From Chloracidobacterium sp. (GTDB taxonomy: Bacteria > Acidobacteriota > Blastocatellia > Pyrinomonadales > Pyrinomonadaceae): a stretch of DNA of 64,000 nt. The stretch spans positions 248,001 through 312,000 of the forward strand of contig JADJWM010000018.1 of assembly GCA_016716365.1 (NCBI GenBank), written 5' to 3'. Numbering within the stretch: position 1 is the stretch's first letter; each line of letters starts with the position of its first letter. Below are positions 23,125 to 32,084 of the stretch, piece after piece. The notes beneath the pieces are model-generated. The model saw only the letters and a list, made by a program, of their open reading frames with translations. It had not been told where the DNA came from and did not search any database. The position numbers were made by a program, and so were the translations under genes.

Positions 23125-24327
23125 ATGCCTCGATGCCGAATACTCGTACTTGCTGCCGTGTCTATTGCGGTGCTGCTTGGAGCCTCACGAGCTGCTCCAG
23201 GCCAGATTACGCAGGACGTTTTTCGCCGTACTTTGACGGACAAGGCCGGGGTGACCGCCGCCGACCTAGAGCGTTTGTCGGCGGGCGAGGCGGTCGTCGC
23301 GGCGATCGAAACCAACGACAAACAGGAGGTCGCGGTCATTGGGGTCGTGAGGATCGCGCCAAAGCGGCCGCTCTCGATCGAAGACCTGAGGTCGAGCCTG
23401 TCCCCCAGGCAGAACACGGAGGTCGGCGCCGGCGAAAAATTCAGCACGCCGCCGCGCATCGAAGACCTAAGTGAGGTTCGTCTGACGGACGACGATGTCG
23501 AGGAACTGCTGAAATGCGAGCTCGGGAACTGCGACCTTAATCTTTCCGAATCGTCCATTAGGCGAATCCGCGAAGCAGCGAGCCAAGGCGACGGCCAGAT
23601 AAAAGACAAACTTACCCAGGTTTTTGCCCAGATCCTTTTCGAGCACCTTTTGGCCTATCAGAAGGCCGGCGACTCCGCTCTGGGCGATTATGCAAACCGG
23701 GGCAGAAAGGTTCGGCTGTCAGACGCTCACGCCAAGCTGTTTCGGGAAACGCTCTTTCTGAGCAAGGCGGCCCCGCCGCTGAACGAGGCCCTTGCCCGTT
23801 TTCCCGCAGGCGATCAAGCAGCCGTCGCATCGGAATTTTTCTGGTCCACGGTCGATTTCGGCTTAAAGCCGATGATCACGCTTTCGCACCTATCGTACTA
23901 TCCTTCGGGTCCTGAACCTTCCGATGTCCTCGCCGTCGCGACAAAGCAGATCTACGCTAGCCGGTACCTGGATGCTTCGTTAACGCTTGCTTTGATCGTT
24001 CCGGTCGAAGATGGCGAGAAGAAAGAAACGTTCCTTATTTTTACCGACAGGTCGCGGTCGGATGCACTTGAGGGGATGTTCGGCAGCTTCACACGCAGGG
24101 TTGTGAAGACCGAGGCGGTGAAACGTGTGACCGACATCGTGGCCACAGCCAAGACCCGGCTCGAGCAAACGGACCGACCCGCCGCGACCGTTACGCCCGA
24201 GCCGGCGGCCGACACGATGCTTTCACGTGCGATCGGCTGGATCTCGACGCCTCTGGGTATCGCCGCCGTCGCGGCCGCCATCCTTTTGCTTGGGTTTATC
24301 CTGTTTCGCCGCAAAGGCGTTCGTTAG
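23125..24327 (+). CDS. membrane-anchored envelope protein of unknown function
   Basis: 400 residues from ATG at 23125, which gives a clean signal peptide (MPRCRILVLAAVSIAVLLGASRAAPGQ); an upstream in-frame ATG overlaps tmRNA surroundings and is unlikely. The mature part is a soluble domain with AVVAAIETNDKQEVAVIGVVRI, LLKCELGNCDLNLSESSIRRI and AVASEFFWSTVDFGLKPMITLSHLSYYP. A C-terminal membrane helix (LGIAAVAAAILLLGFILF) ends in RRKGVR, so the protein is a type I bitopic membrane protein with the bulk in the periplasm. I do not recognise the family. Confidence 0.65.
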   Translation: MPRCRILVLAAVSIAVLLGASRAAPGQITQDVFRRTLTDKAGVTAADLERLSAGEAVVAAIETNDKQEVAVIGVVRIAPKRPLSIEDLRSSLSPRQNTEVGAGEKFSTPPRIEDLSEVRLTDDDVEELLKCELGNCDLNLSESSIRRIREAASQGDGQIKDKLTQVFAQILFEHLLAYQKAGDSALGDYANRGRKVRLSDAHAKLFRETLFLSKAAPPLNEALARFPAGDQAAVASEFFWSTVDFGLKPMITLSHLSYYPSGPEPSDVLAVATKQIYASRYLDASLTLALIVPVEDGEKKETFLIFTDRSRSDALEGMFGSFTRRVVKTEAVKRVTDIVATAKTRLEQTDRPAATVTPEPAADTMLSRAIGWISTPLGIAAVAAAILLLGFILFRRKGVR

Positions 24328-24369
24328 GCCCCCGAAACAATCCGCCATTCGATAGCTGCGTCCCGGGCA

Positions 24370-26274
24370 TCACCAGGCGATACCGTAATCGTCGCCGTGA
24401 GTGCTGGCGCCGCCCCACATCGAGCCGTTCTTTCGGTCAAAATAGATCGCGGTTATCGGGCCCGAAGTGCGTTCCTGAAAAGTGAACGTGTAGCCCATTT
24501 TTGTAAGCTCGTCACGAACTTCTTTCGTCGTCGAATTTGCGAGCAGGACGCGGCCCGGACGGATCTCGTGTGCGCCGAATGAGCTTCGCATCTGGAAGCT
24601 GTTGATGTTCGGGGCTTCGGTTGCCTGCTGGACGTTCATTCCGAACTCGACCATGTTGAGGAAAAACTGCAGAAGGTTCTGGTCCTGGCTGTCGCCGCCC
24701 TGGACCGAAAAGCATAGGTACGGCTTTTTGTCCTTGAATGCGAGTGTTGGTGTCAGCGTGACGCGCGGCCGCTTGCCCGGTTCGATCACGTTGTAGGGGC
24801 CATCGGCTGCGTCGATAACAAACTGTTGTGCCCGCTGGCTGAGGCCGATGCCTGTCCGGCCGGCGATCACGGCGGGGATCCAGCCGCCGCTCGGCGTTAC
24901 AGAAACCACCCACCCCTCGGCGTCGGCGGCCTGCACGGAGGTCGTGCCGCCGTAAAAGTTATCATCGGGGAAGCTTCCGTTTATCGGATCGCCGAACGGG
25001 GTGTTTTGCGCCATCGTTCCGGGAGGTGCCTGGGTCTGGCTGTCGGCCGGCACGTTCTTCCATTTCTCGAGAAGGGCGGCGAACGGGTTCCGGCCTTGCT
25101 GGAACGGATATGGGTCGCCGGGCTTTATGTCGGGATCGTTCCGGTCGGGCCTGATCAGCTTGGCACGTTCTTTCGCGTATTCTTTCGAAAGCAATCCTGC
25201 CCGGGGCTCGGCGGGCGGAAAGTAAGGATCGCCGTAGTAGAAATCGCGGTCCGCAAAAGCGAGGCTCATCGCCTGATAAACGGTGTGGATATATTTCGGA
25301 CTGTTATAGCCCATCGACTTTACATCGACATTCTCCAGGATGTTCAGGGCCTGCAGCATCGCGGGCCCTTGCGTCCACGTGTCGAGCTTATAAACATCGA
25401 TGCCTTTATAGCTGGCCGAGACGGGCTCCTCGAGGATCACTTTCCATTTTGCGAGATCGGCCTCGGTGATCAGCCCGCCTTCCTCTTTTGTGCCGCGGAC
25501 GAGTTCCTTAGCGATGTCGCCCTTGTAAAATCGGTCGTAGGCGGCCATGATCGCGTCTTTGCGGGACTTTCCGGCTTTTAAGGCGGACTGCTCGGCATCG
25601 ACCAGTTTGCGCAGGGTCGCCGCAAGGTCGGCTTGTTTGAAGATCTCGCCTTCAACCGGGCCTTCACGCTCGCGGCCCGTGTGAGGCAGCATCACTTCAC
25701 GCGAGTATTTCCATTGCTTGAGCCACGATTTTTGCCGCTCGATCACGGAGGCCGTTCCGGCGTCCATCGGGTAGCCATCGGCCATCTCTATCGACGGTTC
25801 GAGCACATCTTTGAGGCTCAGCTTTCCAAATTCGGCGAGCATCACGAAAATGCCGCCCGGCGTGCCCGGCGTCACAGCCGAAAGGGGGCCGTATTCCGGC
25901 GGGTATTTCATACCTTTCGACTTGTACAACTCAGCCGTCGCTCCGGTGGGAGCCATGCCGAGGGCGTTGACGCCGATGACCTTGCCGGTCTTTGGGTTGT
26001 AGATCAGGGCCTGCGTTTCGCCGCCCCAGCCAAGCGTGTCCCACATCGTCGAGGTCGCCGCGATCATCGCACACGCGGCATCGACCGCGTTGCCGCCCTT
26101 CATAAATATCCGCGCGCCGGCGGTCGCCGCGATCGGTTTTCCGGTCACGGCTACCCAGTGCTTGCCGTAGAGCACCGGTTTCTGCGGACGCTGGCTGAAG
26201 AACGAATGCGGCATCATGACCGCAGATATTATGAACAGGAGGGCCGTTCGAACAAAACGCGATTCGGTTTTCAT
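24370..26274 (-). CDS. ggt: gamma-glutamyltransferase family protein, secreted
   Basis: 634 residues from ATG at 26274. A longer frame adds 171 residues without similarity. Signal peptide MKTESRFVRTALLFIISAVMM. GGT is an Ntn-hydrolase that cleaves gamma-glutamyl bonds (glutathione) after self-processing into two chains. Visible are MFMKGGNAVDAACAM-like and GGETQALIYNPKTGKVIGVNALG in the large subunit, GGTTSVQAADAEGWVVSVTPSGGW with the Thr nucleophile at the start of the small subunit, and a C-terminal GGASTHGDDYGIAW. It is longer than E. coli GGT (~580), mainly through the DPYFPPAEPR...PADSQTQAPPGTMAQ linker before the cleavage site. TATAAT lies 9 nt before the ATG. Confidence 0.9.
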   Translation of the reverse strand: MKTESRFVRTALLFIISAVMMPHSFFSQRPQKPVLYGKHWVAVTGKPIAATAGARIFMKGGNAVDAACAMIAATSTMWDTLGWGGETQALIYNPKTGKVIGVNALGMAPTGATAELYKSKGMKYPPEYGPLSAVTPGTPGGIFVMLAEFGKLSLKDVLEPSIEMADGYPMDAGTASVIERQKSWLKQWKYSREVMLPHTGREREGPVEGEIFKQADLAATLRKLVDAEQSALKAGKSRKDAIMAAYDRFYKGDIAKELVRGTKEEGGLITEADLAKWKVILEEPVSASYKGIDVYKLDTWTQGPAMLQALNILENVDVKSMGYNSPKYIHTVYQAMSLAFADRDFYYGDPYFPPAEPRAGLLSKEYAKERAKLIRPDRNDPDIKPGDPYPFQQGRNPFAALLEKWKNVPADSQTQAPPGTMAQNTPFGDPINGSFPDDNFYGGTTSVQAADAEGWVVSVTPSGGWIPAVIAGRTGIGLSQRAQQFVIDAADGPYNVIEPGKRPRVTLTPTLAFKDKKPYLCFSVQGGDSQDQNLLQFFLNMVEFGMNVQQATEAPNINSFQMRSSFGAHEIRPGRVLLANSTTKEVRDELTKMGYTFTFQERTSGPITAIYFDRKNGSMWGGASTHGDDYGIAW

Positions 26275-26289
26275 AGTTGAGCGATTATA
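26275..26289 (-). promoter_or_regulatory. -10 hexamer 9 nt before the ggt start codon
   Basis: On the minus strand TATAAT (plus 26284-26289) is followed after 9 nt by ATG. No Shine-Dalgarno intervenes, so a leader of only two or three nucleotides is predicted. Confidence 0.4.
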
Positions 26290-26346
26290 GCGCGACTTGC
26301 GGCCACAAGACGCGTTCGGCCAAATTCGATATAGTCTCAATTGCGG

Positions 26347-27219
26347 ATGGAAACAGACAGTAGATCGCCGATCGGGATATTCGATTCGGGCGTTGGGGGC
26401 CTGACCGTTTATCGCGCGCTTCATGACCGGCTGCCGAACGAGCGTTTCATCTATCTCGGCGATACCGCCCGAGTCCCTTACGGCACAAAATCGTTGGCCA
26501 CGGTCGAACGCTACGCGATCGAAAATTCCCAATTCCTGGCGAGCCGCGGCATCAAGATGCTTGTCGTCGCGTGCAACACCGCTTCGGCTCTTGCGTTGCC
26601 GAAGATCCGCGAAAAGATCGGGATCGACGTGGTCGGAGTGATCGGTCCGGGCGGGCGGAAGGCCGTCGATCTGACCCGAGGCCGCGACCCGGCGAAGATC
26701 GGCGTGATTGCCACGGAGGCAACGATCTCGAGCAATGCATATGTCGAAGCGATCCGCCGAGCGTCCAACAGTGCCGAAGTTTTCCAATCCGCGTGTCCGC
26801 TCTTTGTTCCGCTTGCCGAGGAAGGGTGGACCGACGAACCCGAGACGCGATCGATAGCGGCTCGCTACCTTGCCGGGATCAAGGAATTCTCGCCTGATGC
26901 GTTAGTGCTTGGCTGCACGCATTATCCGATCCTGCGCGACGTGATTCAGCAGACCGTCGGCGAAGGTGTTATGCTTGTGGATTCCGGCGAGGCGACTGCC
27001 GACGAGGTCGCCCGCATTTTGTCGGACCGCGGCCTTGCCGATCTCGATGCTAGACCAGGCAGGCGTGCCCTCTGTGACGATCTCGATCATTTCTACGTTA
27101 CGGACGCGGCAGAACGGTTTGCCCGTGTCGCGGAACGATTTCTAGGCACACAGCCGAGCAAACTCGAGGCGATCGAATTGACCGGCCGGCGCCTGACACT
27201 GTTAGGGCAAGTTACTTAA
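26347..27219 (+). CDS. murI: glutamate racemase
   Basis: 290 residues from ATG at 26347; an in-frame TTG at 26341 is an alternative start. Makes D-glutamate for peptidoglycan. The two catalytic cysteines are in VVACNTASALALP and LGCTHYPILRD. IGIFDSGVGGLTVYRALHDRLP and YLGDTARVPYGTKS are the standard N-terminal motifs. Length is slightly long for the family (~270) with a C-terminal extension (KLEAIELTGRRLTLLGQ). A TATAGT hexamer lies 5 nt before the TTG. rph follows one base after the stop, so the two form an operon. Confidence 0.96.
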   Translation: METDSRSPIGIFDSGVGGLTVYRALHDRLPNERFIYLGDTARVPYGTKSLATVERYAIENSQFLASRGIKMLVVACNTASALALPKIREKIGIDVVGVIGPGGRKAVDLTRGRDPAKIGVIATEATISSNAYVEAIRRASNSAEVFQSACPLFVPLAEEGWTDEPETRSIAARYLAGIKEFSPDALVLGCTHYPILRDVIQQTVGEGVMLVDSGEATADEVARILSDRGLADLDARPGRRALCDDLDHFYVTDAAERFARVAERFLGTQPSKLEAIELTGRRLTLLGQVT

Positions 27220-27220
27220 T

Positions 27221-27940
27221 ATGAGCTTTGTTAGACCAGACGGACGGGGCTTTGACCAGATCCGCAACACCAAGATCACGCCGAATATTAACCCGTATGC
27301 CGAGGGCTCGGCACTGATCGAGGTCGGCGGAACGAAGGTTATCTGTACGGCGTCAGTGGAAGACCGCGTTCCGCTATTCCTGAGAAACAAAGGCCTCGGG
27401 TGGGTCACGGCCGAATATGCGATGCTGCCGAGGGCGACAAGCACACGAACTCAGCGAGAGACCCAGCGGCCCGCCGGCCGTACTCAGGAGATCCAGCGGC
27501 TGATCGGCCGAAGCCTTCGTGCGGTCGTGGACACGAAACTGCTGGGTGAGCGTCAGATCTATCTAGACTGCGATGTAATACAGGCGGACGGCGGGACGAG
27601 GTGTGCATCGATCACCGGCGCGTACGTCGCCCTGGCTCTCGCCTGCCGAAAACTACTCAAACAGGCCGTCATCAAGACGTCGCCTATCTTGAGCTCGGTT
27701 GCGGCCGTCAGCGTCGGCGTAGTTGGCGGGCGGGTCGTGCTCGATCTTTCGTATGCGGAGGATTCCGAGGCCGACGTCGATATGAATGTGGTCTGTACCG
27801 CGGCCGGAAAGTTCATCGAACTGCAGGGGACGGCGGAACGCGAGCCGTTCTCTCGTGAACAAATGGACGAAATGCTGATCGCCGCCGACAAGGGGATGGA
27901 GCAGCTTTTTGCCATTCAAAACAGTGCTTTGGAGGGGTGA
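27221..27940 (+). CDS. rph: ribonuclease PH
   Basis: 239 residues. Phosphorolytic 3' trimming of tRNA precursors. Motifs: RPDGRGFDQIRNTKITPNINPYAEGSALIEVGGTKVICTASVE at the N-terminus, WVTAEYAMLPRATSTRTQRE, and GRSLRAVVDTKLLGERQIYLDCDVIQADGGTRCASITGAYVAL. The C-terminus has EREPFSREQMDEML. Full length and intact. The start codon overlaps the end of murI closely (one base between), so translation is probably coupled. Confidence 0.97.
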   Translation: MSFVRPDGRGFDQIRNTKITPNINPYAEGSALIEVGGTKVICTASVEDRVPLFLRNKGLGWVTAEYAMLPRATSTRTQRETQRPAGRTQEIQRLIGRSLRAVVDTKLLGERQIYLDCDVIQADGGTRCASITGAYVALALACRKLLKQAVIKTSPILSSVAAVSVGVVGGRVVLDLSYAEDSEADVDMNVVCTAAGKFIELQGTAEREPFSREQMDEMLIAADKGMEQLFAIQNSALEG

Positions 27941-28126
27941 CGATTCCCGGCAGAGAGCGGGCTGCGTAACGCATCGGGGACCATCCAGGTTTCGCGGCGA
28001 CGAACTTCGGCCCGTGATACCCTTCCGGCGCTTTAAATGTGAAACGGGTTTTGACGTTTCTTCTTGATACTCAGGGGCCTGCCTTGTAGAATTACGTTAA
28101 TAAACCACATCCGGAATTTCGAAAAA

Positions 28127-28837
28127 ATGAAAAAAGTATTATTTCTTGGACTGATCTCGATCTTCCTTAGCGGCAGTGTCTTCTCTCAAGGGACCAAACC
28201 GTGGAGCGAATGGTCGAAGGGCGATATTGAGAAAATGCTGAACAAATCGGCGTGGGTGCAAAGCCAGCAGAAAGGTGAAAGCCCGCCCGATATGAGAACT
28301 CGCACCAACGCCGGAAGCATTAATCCGACTTTAGGCGATCCCGGTACCGCAAGAGTACCCTCGGAGATCTACCTGCGGGTGCGGTTTCTCTCTGCAAGAC
28401 CGATCCGTGAAGGATATGCAAGCCGGCTGCTTCAAATGCAGCCGAACGCGACGGCCGAGGTGAAACAGCAGGTGCAGACGTTCGTCGACAACGGTTTCGG
28501 CGATTTCATCGTGGTCGGCGTGAACGTCGACGGACAGAACCCGCAGACGGTGAATCCGACGCTGGGAATTTTGATGAAACTCAACACCGAAGCGATCGGC
28601 GACAAAGCGTATTTAGAGCGTAAAGACGGCAAACGGCTGCCCCTGCTGGAATACAAACCTCCGGTGGCCGATGACATGGGCGGAAAATTCGTGTTCGCCC
28701 GCACGCTCGACGGGGCACCTTTCATCACCCCTGAGGCCGACACGGTTCGCTTTGTTCTGAACTTGTCCGGCAACCTGAAATTCAATATGCGGTTTGACGT
28801 CGATAAGATGGTTTACGGCGACAAGCTTGAATATTAA
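28127..28837 (+). CDS. secreted protein of unknown function, 236 aa
   Basis: Start ATG at 28127 chosen because MKKVLFLGLISIFLSGSVFSQ is a clean signal peptide. The mature protein opens with KPWSEWSKGDIEKMLNKSAWVQSQQ, a motif I associate with GWxTD-type or related acidobacterial secreted proteins (weak recollection), followed by beta-rich sequence (SEIYLRVRFLSARPIREGYASRLL, VRFVLNLSGNLKFNMRFDVDKMVYGDKLEY). Ends in an aromatic residue but is too short for a large barrel. Followed by a strong terminator. Monocistronic. Confidence 0.7.
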   Translation: MKKVLFLGLISIFLSGSVFSQGTKPWSEWSKGDIEKMLNKSAWVQSQQKGESPPDMRTRTNAGSINPTLGDPGTARVPSEIYLRVRFLSARPIREGYASRLLQMQPNATAEVKQQVQTFVDNGFGDFIVVGVNVDGQNPQTVNPTLGILMKLNTEAIGDKAYLERKDGKRLPLLEYKPPVADDMGGKFVFARTLDGAPFITPEADTVRFVLNLSGNLKFNMRFDVDKMVYGDKLEY

Positions 28838-28843
28838 GCCGAG

Positions 28844-28877
28844 AAAGGCGGCCAAACGGCCGCCTTTCAATATTTTA
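28844..28877 (+). terminator. Rho-independent terminator after the 28127 gene
   Basis: Perfect 10-bp stem AAAGGCGGCC (28844-28853) with GGCCGCCTTT (28858-28867), 4-nt loop, then CAATATTTT. Confidence 0.85.
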
Positions 28878-28938
28878 CACGTCGAAGGTGTTCACTGCCG
28901 CACGGCTGCACGTATCTCTGCGTCGCGGCCAACGGCAC

Positions 28939-30438
28939 TCATTTCCTTTTAAGGACCTCACCCGGCAGTTTTCCCGTAACCTTTCCGTTTTCCCAAACCA
29001 CCACTCCGTTCACGAAGACCGCGTTCACGCCGTCCGAGATGATCTGCGGTTCGGCAAAAGTTGCCCGGTCGATGATCGTTGACGGGTCGAACAGGACTAG
29101 GTCAGCCTTCATTCCCTTCCTAATTGTCCCGCGGTCCTTCAGGCCCAGCCGGCGAGCGGGCAGCGATGTCATCTTCCGGACCGCTTCTTCGAGAGAGATC
29201 CATTTATTTTCGCGTACGAACCGGCCAAGGACACGCGGAAACGTGCCGGTGCCGCGGGGATGACGGCCGCCGATGCCGCCGTCGCTCGAAACCATGACCC
29301 AAGGGGTTTGATAGAAGGATTTGACGTCCGCTTCGGTCATTCCAAAGCCGACGACGCCGGCACCGCCTTTCTTGACGATGTCGATATATGCCTCGACCGG
29401 TGAGGTATTCGCGATCGCGGCCGCCTCAGCCAGGGTTTTTCCTTCGTATTGCGGATACCCGCGGCAGCTCGTGATCAGCACCTTGTCCGCACCGCCGATC
29501 GCATTTATTCCTTTCTGAACTTCGGCCGGGTCATCATGTTTTCGGCTGGGGACGAGTACGGTTATTGTCGAGGCCCAGGCGGTGTAGGGATAGGCGTCGG
29601 CCGTGATATCCAGGCCGTCGCGACGAGCCTCCTCAATGATCGCCATTGCTTCCCCGGACTTTCCCCACACGCTGCTGTTGCCCATCTTGATGTGAGAGAT
29701 CTGGACAGGGATCTTCGCTTCACGGCCGATGCGGATCGCTTCGCGGATCGAGTTCAAAACGCCCTCTTCCTCGTCCCGCATATGCGTCATGTACGAGCCG
29801 CCATGGCGGGCCGCGACCTTCGCAAGGGCGATGAGTTCTTCCGTGGTCGACGAGAAGCCGGCGTCATATTCCAGGCCCGACGAAAGGCCGAAAGCCCCGT
29901 CGAGCATTCCTCTTTCAAGCAGTTCGGCCATTGCGGCGATCTCCGCTTCCGTTGCAGGCCGTGCGAGGTTCTCTTTCATCACCTGCGACCGAAGTGTGCC
30001 GTGCCCAATGAATCCGCCGACATTCAAGGCGATCTTTCCCTGCACCTTCGCAAAATAATCCGCAATCGGCCACGGGCTGCCTCCGTCGGGGCCGACGAAA
30101 AGGGTCGTGATCCCCTGCGAGACCTGATTCGCTGCCGTGCCTTCGCTGAGCAAGCCAGATTCGGAATGATTGTGGATGTCGATGAAACCGGGCGAAAGGA
30201 CGAGGCCATTCGCATCGATCACCTCTTCGCCCCGTGAGGGTTTAAGGTTACCGACGGCAGTTATCTTGCCCTTGCCGATCCGAACATCGCCGCGAAAGCC
30301 GGCCTTTCCGGTGCCGTCGACGACGGTCGCATTTCTTATCAATACGGCCGGCGTCTGCCCGGGAACTGATTGGATAAGAAGGCTGAGAACGAGAGTTACA
30401 GCGGCGAAGCGTAGCAGGCGATCGATGGTCAGGGACAT
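28939..30438 (-). CDS. secreted N-acyl-D-amino-acid deacylase-like amidohydrolase
   Basis: 499 residues from ATG at 30438. Signal peptide MSLTIDRLLRFAAVTLVLSLLIQSVPGQ. An amidohydrolase fold: DLVLSPGFIDIHNHSE-type metal motif (HNHSE instead of HxH), YMTHMRDEEEGVLNSIREAIRIG, VQISHIKMG, TADAYPYTAW, GFGMTEADVKSFYQTPWVMVSSDG and the C-terminal KGMKADLVLFDPSTIIDRATF. This is the D-aminoacylase/dihydroorotase-like branch. It probably removes acyl groups from D-amino acids or handles cell-wall peptides, outside the cytoplasm. The exact substrate is not readable. TATTAT lies 9 nt before the start. Confidence 0.88.
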   Translation of the reverse strand: MSLTIDRLLRFAAVTLVLSLLIQSVPGQTPAVLIRNATVVDGTGKAGFRGDVRIGKGKITAVGNLKPSRGEEVIDANGLVLSPGFIDIHNHSESGLLSEGTAANQVSQGITTLFVGPDGGSPWPIADYFAKVQGKIALNVGGFIGHGTLRSQVMKENLARPATEAEIAAMAELLERGMLDGAFGLSSGLEYDAGFSSTTEELIALAKVAARHGGSYMTHMRDEEEGVLNSIREAIRIGREAKIPVQISHIKMGNSSVWGKSGEAMAIIEEARRDGLDITADAYPYTAWASTITVLVPSRKHDDPAEVQKGINAIGGADKVLITSCRGYPQYEGKTLAEAAAIANTSPVEAYIDIVKKGGAGVVGFGMTEADVKSFYQTPWVMVSSDGGIGGRHPRGTGTFPRVLGRFVRENKWISLEEAVRKMTSLPARRLGLKDRGTIRKGMKADLVLFDPSTIIDRATFAEPQIISDGVNAVFVNGVVVWENGKVTGKLPGEVLKRK

Positions 30439-30557
30439 GCGGAGATGATAATAGAAAGGCTCGCCGGCGTGCAATTTGGGAGCGGCCCGCGTTCGCCCTG
30501 AATGGATTCGCGCCCGGTGCTGTATAATTGCGTTTTTGATCGGCTCAATTCGAGATT

Positions 30558-31313
30558 ATGGAAAACAGATCATTCAGCGGACGTTCCTCGATAGTGACCG
30601 GCGGCACCCGCGGCATCGGTAAGGCGATAGTTTTGGAATTAGCACGGCGAGGGTGCAGCGTCGCTTTTAATTATGCGAAGAGCGCCGATGAGGCCGAAAG
30701 GCTCAAGGGCGAGATCGAAGCCCTAGGCGTGAAAGCGTTCGCGGCCCAGTGCGACGTTGCCGACACCGCGGCATCGGCGGAATTTGTGAAGGCCGTCGCC
30801 TCTGAGTTCGGGACCGTCGACTTTTTGGTCAACAACGCCGGGATCACGCGTGACCAACTGATCATGCGAATGAAAGAAGAGGACTGGGACGCAGTGATCG
30901 ACACCAATTTGAAGGGCGCCTGGAATTTTTCAAAGGCCGTCCTTCGCCCGATGATGCGGAACGAGGGCGGCGGCTCGATCCTGAATATCTCGTCGATCTC
31001 CGGCGTGGTCGGGATGCAGGGACAATCGAACTATTCGGCGTCAAAGGCCGGTATGATCGGCCTGACCAAATCGCTGGCAAAAGAGGTCGCCAGCCGCGGC
31101 ATCACAGTTAATGCTTTGGCCCCCGGCATGATCGAGACCGAGATGACGACCGAAATGAACGCCGATTTTCGCGAGAAGATCCTCGCTTCGATCCCGCTTG
31201 GGAGGTTCGGAACCGTGGAAGAGATCGCGGCGATAGCTTGTTTTCTGCTTTCCGAGCCGGCCAGGTACATCACCGGCCAGGTCATACAGTGCGACGGCGG
31301 CCTGGCGATCTAA
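30558..31313 (+). CDS. fabG: 3-oxoacyl-[ACP] reductase
   Basis: 251 residues, short-chain dehydrogenase. NADPH motif TGGTRGIGKAIV (14-25), NNAGITRD (92-99), catalytic ISSISG serine, Y159 and K163 in NYSASKAGMIG, and PGMIETEMT plus ITGQVIQCDGG near the end, all as in FabG. Reduces 3-oxoacyl-ACP in fatty acid synthesis. Other fab genes are absent here, so an SDR with another substrate cannot be excluded, although the sequence is FabG-like throughout. A TATAAT lies at about 30522, giving a conventional leader. Confidence 0.92.
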   Translation: MENRSFSGRSSIVTGGTRGIGKAIVLELARRGCSVAFNYAKSADEAERLKGEIEALGVKAFAAQCDVADTAASAEFVKAVASEFGTVDFLVNNAGITRDQLIMRMKEEDWDAVIDTNLKGAWNFSKAVLRPMMRNEGGGSILNISSISGVVGMQGQSNYSASKAGMIGLTKSLAKEVASRGITVNALAPGMIETEMTTEMNADFREKILASIPLGRFGTVEEIAAIACFLLSEPARYITGQVIQCDGGLAI

Positions 31314-31324
31314 ATAAGAATACC

Positions 31325-32071
31325 TTGTCAGTCGAAACCATCCAGGAAGAAAAGCCCCATCCTTCAGAGGAGGTTGAAGAAGCTCGCGAAGCTGCGCGTG
31401 AATCTTTCGGCGTCCCAGTTTATACCTGCGTTCTGATCACCTGTATCGTCGCCGTCACGCTGATCCAGTTTTATGCCGGCCTTGAAGCGTCTGTCGATGC
31501 GGCCGGATTCGACAAGCCGCAGTTTGCCGCCGGCGAATATTGGAGGATCCTCACCGGAGCGGCTCTCCACGGCGGTGTGATGCATATTTTCTTTAACTCG
31601 TATGCCTTCTATAGTTTCGGGAGGCTCTTTGAATTCCTTTCGAATCGGGCTCATCTGGCGATCGCGTTCCTGCTCTCGGCCGTGGCGGGAGGCGTTTTGA
31701 GTTTCATTTTTAAGCCCGATGGGACCTCTGTGGGGGCGTCGGGCGGCATCCTCGGCATCGTCGGTTATCTGACCGTTTATGCATTTCGCCGGAGGCAGTT
31801 CGTCTCGCGGGAATTTCGCAAGAGTCTGCTGATGAATATCGGGTTCATTCTGCTATTCGGCCTTGTGCTTTACCAGGTAGTCGACAATTACGGGCATATC
31901 GGCGGGTTGGTGTGCGGTGCTGTTTACGGTTTTCTGCAGATCCCGACGGACCCGTACCGCGATCCTCGCGAGGCCGGAAAAGTTGCCGAAACGGCCGGCC
32001 TTGTAGCGATGGGCGTCTTCATCGCGGTCTCGATCTTTAGTATTTATCTCATCCTGACTTTCGGTTCGTGA
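31325..32071 (+). CDS. rhomboid family intramembrane serine protease
   Basis: 248 residues from TTG at 31325; in-frame ATGs lie inside fabG, so a non-ATG start is likely. About six membrane helices. The rhomboid signature is clear: the L1 loop and helix AGEYWRILTGAALHGGVMHIFFNSYAFYSFG, the catalytic serine in VGASGGILGIVG, and the catalytic histidine in NYGHIGGLVCG. It cleaves membrane-protein substrates within the bilayer. A charged cytoplasmic N-terminus (EEKPHPSEEVEEAREAARE) precedes the first helix. Directly downstream of fabG (12 bp) and upstream of trmB (13 bp), so it sits in a three-gene plus-strand run. Confidence 0.9.
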   Translation: MSVETIQEEKPHPSEEVEEAREAARESFGVPVYTCVLITCIVAVTLIQFYAGLEASVDAAGFDKPQFAAGEYWRILTGAALHGGVMHIFFNSYAFYSFGRLFEFLSNRAHLAIAFLLSAVAGGVLSFIFKPDGTSVGASGGILGIVGYLTVYAFRRRQFVSREFRKSLLMNIGFILLFGLVLYQVVDNYGHIGGLVCGAVYGFLQIPTDPYRDPREAGKVAETAGLVAMGVFIAVSIFSIYLILTFGS

Positions 32072-32084
32072 TCTGAAATATCAA

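Noticed and set aside
22962..23474. Plus-strand frame starting inside the tmRNA 3' end
   Set aside because: It overlaps tmRNA and is out of frame with the signal-peptide-bearing gene at 23125.
25158..25176. Sigma-54-like TTGGCACGTTCTTTCGC
   Set aside because: It lies inside ggt on the antisense strand, the -12 element reads TTCG rather than TTGC, and no gene follows.
26275..26787. 171-residue N-terminal extension of gamma-glutamyltransferase
   Set aside because: It overlaps murI on the other strand; the signal peptide starting at 26274 is the natural start.
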